Source: an uncultured Lachnospiraceae bacterium (GTDB lineage: Bacteria > Bacillota > Clostridia > Lachnospirales > Lachnospiraceae). Taken from it: a stretch of DNA of 8,355 bases. The position numbers and the translations under genes were made by a program. The notes beneath the pieces are model-generated. The model was not told the DNA's origin. It made no database searches and worked only from the letters and a program-made list of their open reading frames with translations. Below, one piece after another: positions 6,579-8,355 of the stretch (the stretch's first letter is position 1; each line of letters opens with the position of its first letter). The stretch covers positions 1 through 8,355 of the forward strand of contig CANTGP010000115.1 of assembly GCA_947653315.1 (NCBI GenBank). The letters run 5' to 3'.

Positions 6579-8033
6579 ATGTTCACATTTGAAAAAACAA
6601 CACCGGAAGAAACCGGCATTCCAAGCAGATGCATCCTCCGTTTCCTCAACCGTTTGGAAGCGCGGGAAATCCCCATGCACAGCATCCACATACTCCATAA
6701 GGACAGACTGGTGGCAGAAGGCTACTACGCCCCCTGTCAGGCAGATACGATGCACCGCATGTTTTCCGTCAGCAAAAGTTTCACATCCATCGCCATCGGC
6801 CTGCTTGCGGAAGAAGGAAAACTCTCCCTCTCCGACCGCATTGTGGACTATTTCCCCGACAAAACGCCAAAAAACGTTCACCCGTGGATTGCTTCCATGA
6901 CGATACGCGATATGCTGATGATGCGCACCTGCCATGCCTCCACCACCTACAAGCTGGATATGGCAAAAGACTGGGTGGAAAGTTTCTTCACCACTCCTCC
7001 CACCCATCCCGCAGGGCGGCTGTTCCATTATGACACATCCTCCGCCCATACCCTGTGCGCTCTTGCCGAGCGGTTAAGCGGGATGCCTATGCTGGACTAC
7101 CTGAAAGCCAAACTTTCCCCTTTGGAATTTTCCGCTTCCTCCTACATGCTCACGGACCCGTTCGGCGTATCCCTCGGCGGCAGCGGTTTGGTTGCGCTGC
7201 CCATGGATTTATTGAAATTCGGCTACCTCATTGCCCATAACGGAACTATAAACGGCAGGCAACTGGTTCCGGCCTCCTATATCCAAACCGCCACTTCCAA
7301 CCTGAGCGCCACCCTTACCACCGCCCCTATTTTGGAGGAAGCCTGCGGATACGGCTACCAATTTTGGCGTAACCGCAAAAACGGTTATACCTGTTACGGC
7401 ATGGGCGGACAGCTCATCGTCTTCCTTCCGGATTATGACCTGATCTGCGTCACCACCGCAGACACACAGGGCATCGGCGGCGGCAACCAAACGATATACG
7501 ATGCCCTTTACGAAGAAATCCTGCCCTTCCTCTCGGACAGTCCCCTTCCACCGCAGGAAGATGATTTGACCGCCCTCCGGAACAAACTGGCGGATTTAAA
7601 GATTTCTCCCGTAAAAGGAGCCTCCTCCTCCCATACCGCAGCAGCCGTATCCGGCGTATGTTTCCATGCACAGGAGAATCCCCATGGATTTTCGCGGCTT
7701 CGTCTGACGCTTCCGGCTCTCACGGACGGCGGCCAGGGTTTCCTGTCCCTTACTTTGGGCGGAACGGAACATACCCTCCCGTTCGGTATCGGGCAGACCA
7801 TTCCCGGTACGTTTCCCGTCTATGGCTTCCGCTGCGCCTCCAGCGGCGCATGGCTTACGGACGGCTCTTTTTACCTCAAAGTCCATATCATTGATTCCAG
7901 TGTGGGAAGCGTCCATTTCCAGTTCTGTTTCGGAAAAGACGGCAAAGACCTTACTCTTTTTATGAAAAAACAGGAAGAAAGCCTGCTTAACGAATTTAGC
8001 GGACATCTTTACTTTACGACTTTAGTATGTTAA
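6579..8033 (+). CDS. Serine hydrolase of the beta-lactamase / class C (PF00144) fold with an extra C-terminal domain
   Basis: This 484-residue protein is a likely esterase, amidase or peptidase of the penicillin-binding-protein-like superfamily; the substrate is unknown. The SxxK motif is S63-V-S-K66 in MFSVSKSF. The second-motif tyrosine is probably Y151 (HYDTSSAH, where classical members have Y-x-N). The third motif is probably YGMGGQ at 273-278, in place of HxG or KTG. The catalytic fold covers about 1-320. Residues from about 350 form a second, beta-rich domain that I cannot assign. There is no signal peptide or membrane segment, so it should be cytoplasmic. GAGG at 6568-6571, 7 nt before the ATG, supports this start over an in-frame ATG at 6525, which has no ribosome site and lies only about 17 nt from the predicted transcript start. 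It diverges from the chemoreceptor. True beta-lactamase activity is unlikely without secretion. Confidence 0.88.
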   Translation: MFTFEKTTPEETGIPSRCILRFLNRLEAREIPMHSIHILHKDRLVAEGYYAPCQADTMHRMFSVSKSFTSIAIGLLAEEGKLSLSDRIVDYFPDKTPKNVHPWIASMTIRDMLMMRTCHASTTYKLDMAKDWVESFFTTPPTHPAGRLFHYDTSSAHTLCALAERLSGMPMLDYLKAKLSPLEFSASSYMLTDPFGVSLGGSGLVALPMDLLKFGYLIAHNGTINGRQLVPASYIQTATSNLSATLTTAPILEEACGYGYQFWRNRKNGYTCYGMGGQLIVFLPDYDLICVTTADTQGIGGGNQTIYDALYEEILPFLSDSPLPPQEDDLTALRNKLADLKISPVKGASSSHTAAAVSGVCFHAQENPHGFSRLRLTLPALTDGGQGFLSLTLGGTEHTLPFGIGQTIPGTFPVYGFRCASSGAWLTDGSFYLKVHIIDSSVGSVHFQFCFGKDGKDLTLFMKKQEESLLNEFSGHLYFTTLVC

Positions 8034-8036
8034 AAT
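8008..8036 (+). promoter_or_regulatory. Extended -10 promoter candidate of the yerC-like gene
   Basis: The -10 TAAAAT (8031-8036) is preceded by TG at 8028-8029, with one base between, which forms an extended -10. A weak -35, TTTACT (8008-8013), lies 17 nt upstream. The -10 overlaps the stop codon of the hydrolase (8031-8033). Inverted repeats CTTTACG/CGTAAAG (8012-8018 and 8052-8058) and GTTAAAA/TTTTAAC (8029-8035 and 8059-8065) bracket the predicted start site and may be an operator. No intrinsic terminator separates the two genes. Confidence 0.4.
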
Positions 8037-8095
8037 GAGACTATGCATGACCGTAAAGTTTTAACGTGTCAAAGTATACGGAGGTGTCGGGTATC

Positions 8096-8355
8096 ATGAA
8101 CAAAAAAATAAGGACAAATGCAGTGGACCACTTATTTGAAGCGGTTCTCTGCCTGAAAGATAAAGAAGAATGTTACAGTTTTTTTGAAGACTTGTGTACC
8201 GTCAACGAAATATTATCGCTGTCCCAGCGGTTTGAAGTGGCTTCCATGCTGCGCGGACATAAGACTTATCTGGAAATCGCGGAAAAAACGGGCGCGTCCA
8301 CCGCAACCATCAGCAGGGTAAACCGCTCGCTGAATTACGGAAACGACGGATATGA
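8096..8355 (+). CDS. yerC: YerC/YecD-family TrpR-like DNA-binding protein, 3' end cut by the window
   Basis: This small cytoplasmic DNA-binding protein is related to the TrpR repressor; its regulon is not established from the sequence. The 86 visible residues match the family from end to end. There is a helical N-terminal part (residues 9-35, VDHLFEAVLCLKDKEECYSF), then DLCTVNEILSLSQRFEVA at about 32-49. A helix-turn-helix follows at about 57-78 (TYLEIAEKTGASTATISRVNR), and then SLNYGNDGY. Family members are about 100 residues long, so only the last 15-20 are missing. The ATG at 8096 has GGAGGTG at 8080-8086, about 9 nt upstream. It lies 62 nt after the hydrolase on the same strand but appears to have its own promoter. 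In other Firmicutes the gene is often next to unrelated housekeeping genes, so linkage to the importer need not mean function. Confidence 0.92.
   Translation, partial: MNKKIRTNAVDHLFEAVLCLKDKEECYSFFEDLCTVNEILSLSQRFEVASMLRGHKTYLEIAEKTGASTATISRVNRSLNYGNDGY

Noticed and set aside
6516..7049. Minus-strand open frame of 177 codons opposite the hydrolase
   Set aside because: It overlaps the clear SxxK-containing coding frame on the other strand and covers its promoter-proximal region; no family resemblance.

Overview
The window looks like chromosomal DNA from a low-to-moderate-GC Gram-positive anaerobe of the class Clostridia, most plausibly Lachnospiraceae. This is an inference from protein character and context: a LAAC-type lipobox, strong AGGAGG-type ribosome binding sites, a YerC-type TrpR-like regulator, and an LplA/LplB/LplC-type sugar importer beside a methyl-accepting chemotaxis receptor. 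No database search supports the assignment.

Layout. The left three quarters is read on the minus strand. Following transcription, the order is: a chemoreceptor (6210 to 4084); a 223-bp gap with a promoter and a striking palindrome; a lipoprotein solute-binding protein (3860 to 2181); a 274-bp gap with a strong 13-bp hairpin and an AT-rich palindrome; then two CUT1-type permeases (1906 to 941 and 928 to 86). The permeases are 12 nt apart. The importer's ATPase is not in the window, as is usual for this family, which often shares one ATPase encoded elsewhere. Positions 1-52 may hold the start of another minus-strand gene.

The right quarter is read on the plus strand. A serine hydrolase of the beta-lactamase (class C / PF00144) fold (6579-8033) diverges from the chemoreceptor. 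It is followed by a yerC-like HTH gene cut off by the right edge (8096 onward). The divergent intergenic region (6211-6578) carries a near-consensus sigma-A promoter for the hydrolase, weaker promoter candidates for the chemoreceptor, and a 9-bp inverted repeat midway between them.

Together the minus-strand genes suggest a locus that senses and imports an oligosaccharide or a similar glycoside. The solute-binding protein captures the ligand at the membrane surface and the two permeases form the channel. The chemoreceptor may direct motility toward the same or a related ligand. A cre-like palindrome at the predicted start site of the binding-protein transcript suggests catabolite or LacI-type control. 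I saw no mobile element, CRISPR array, tRNA or rRNA. No clearly novel system is evident. The best leads are regulatory (3894-3919, 2089-2118, 6392-6438) and the unassigned C-terminal domain of the hydrolase.
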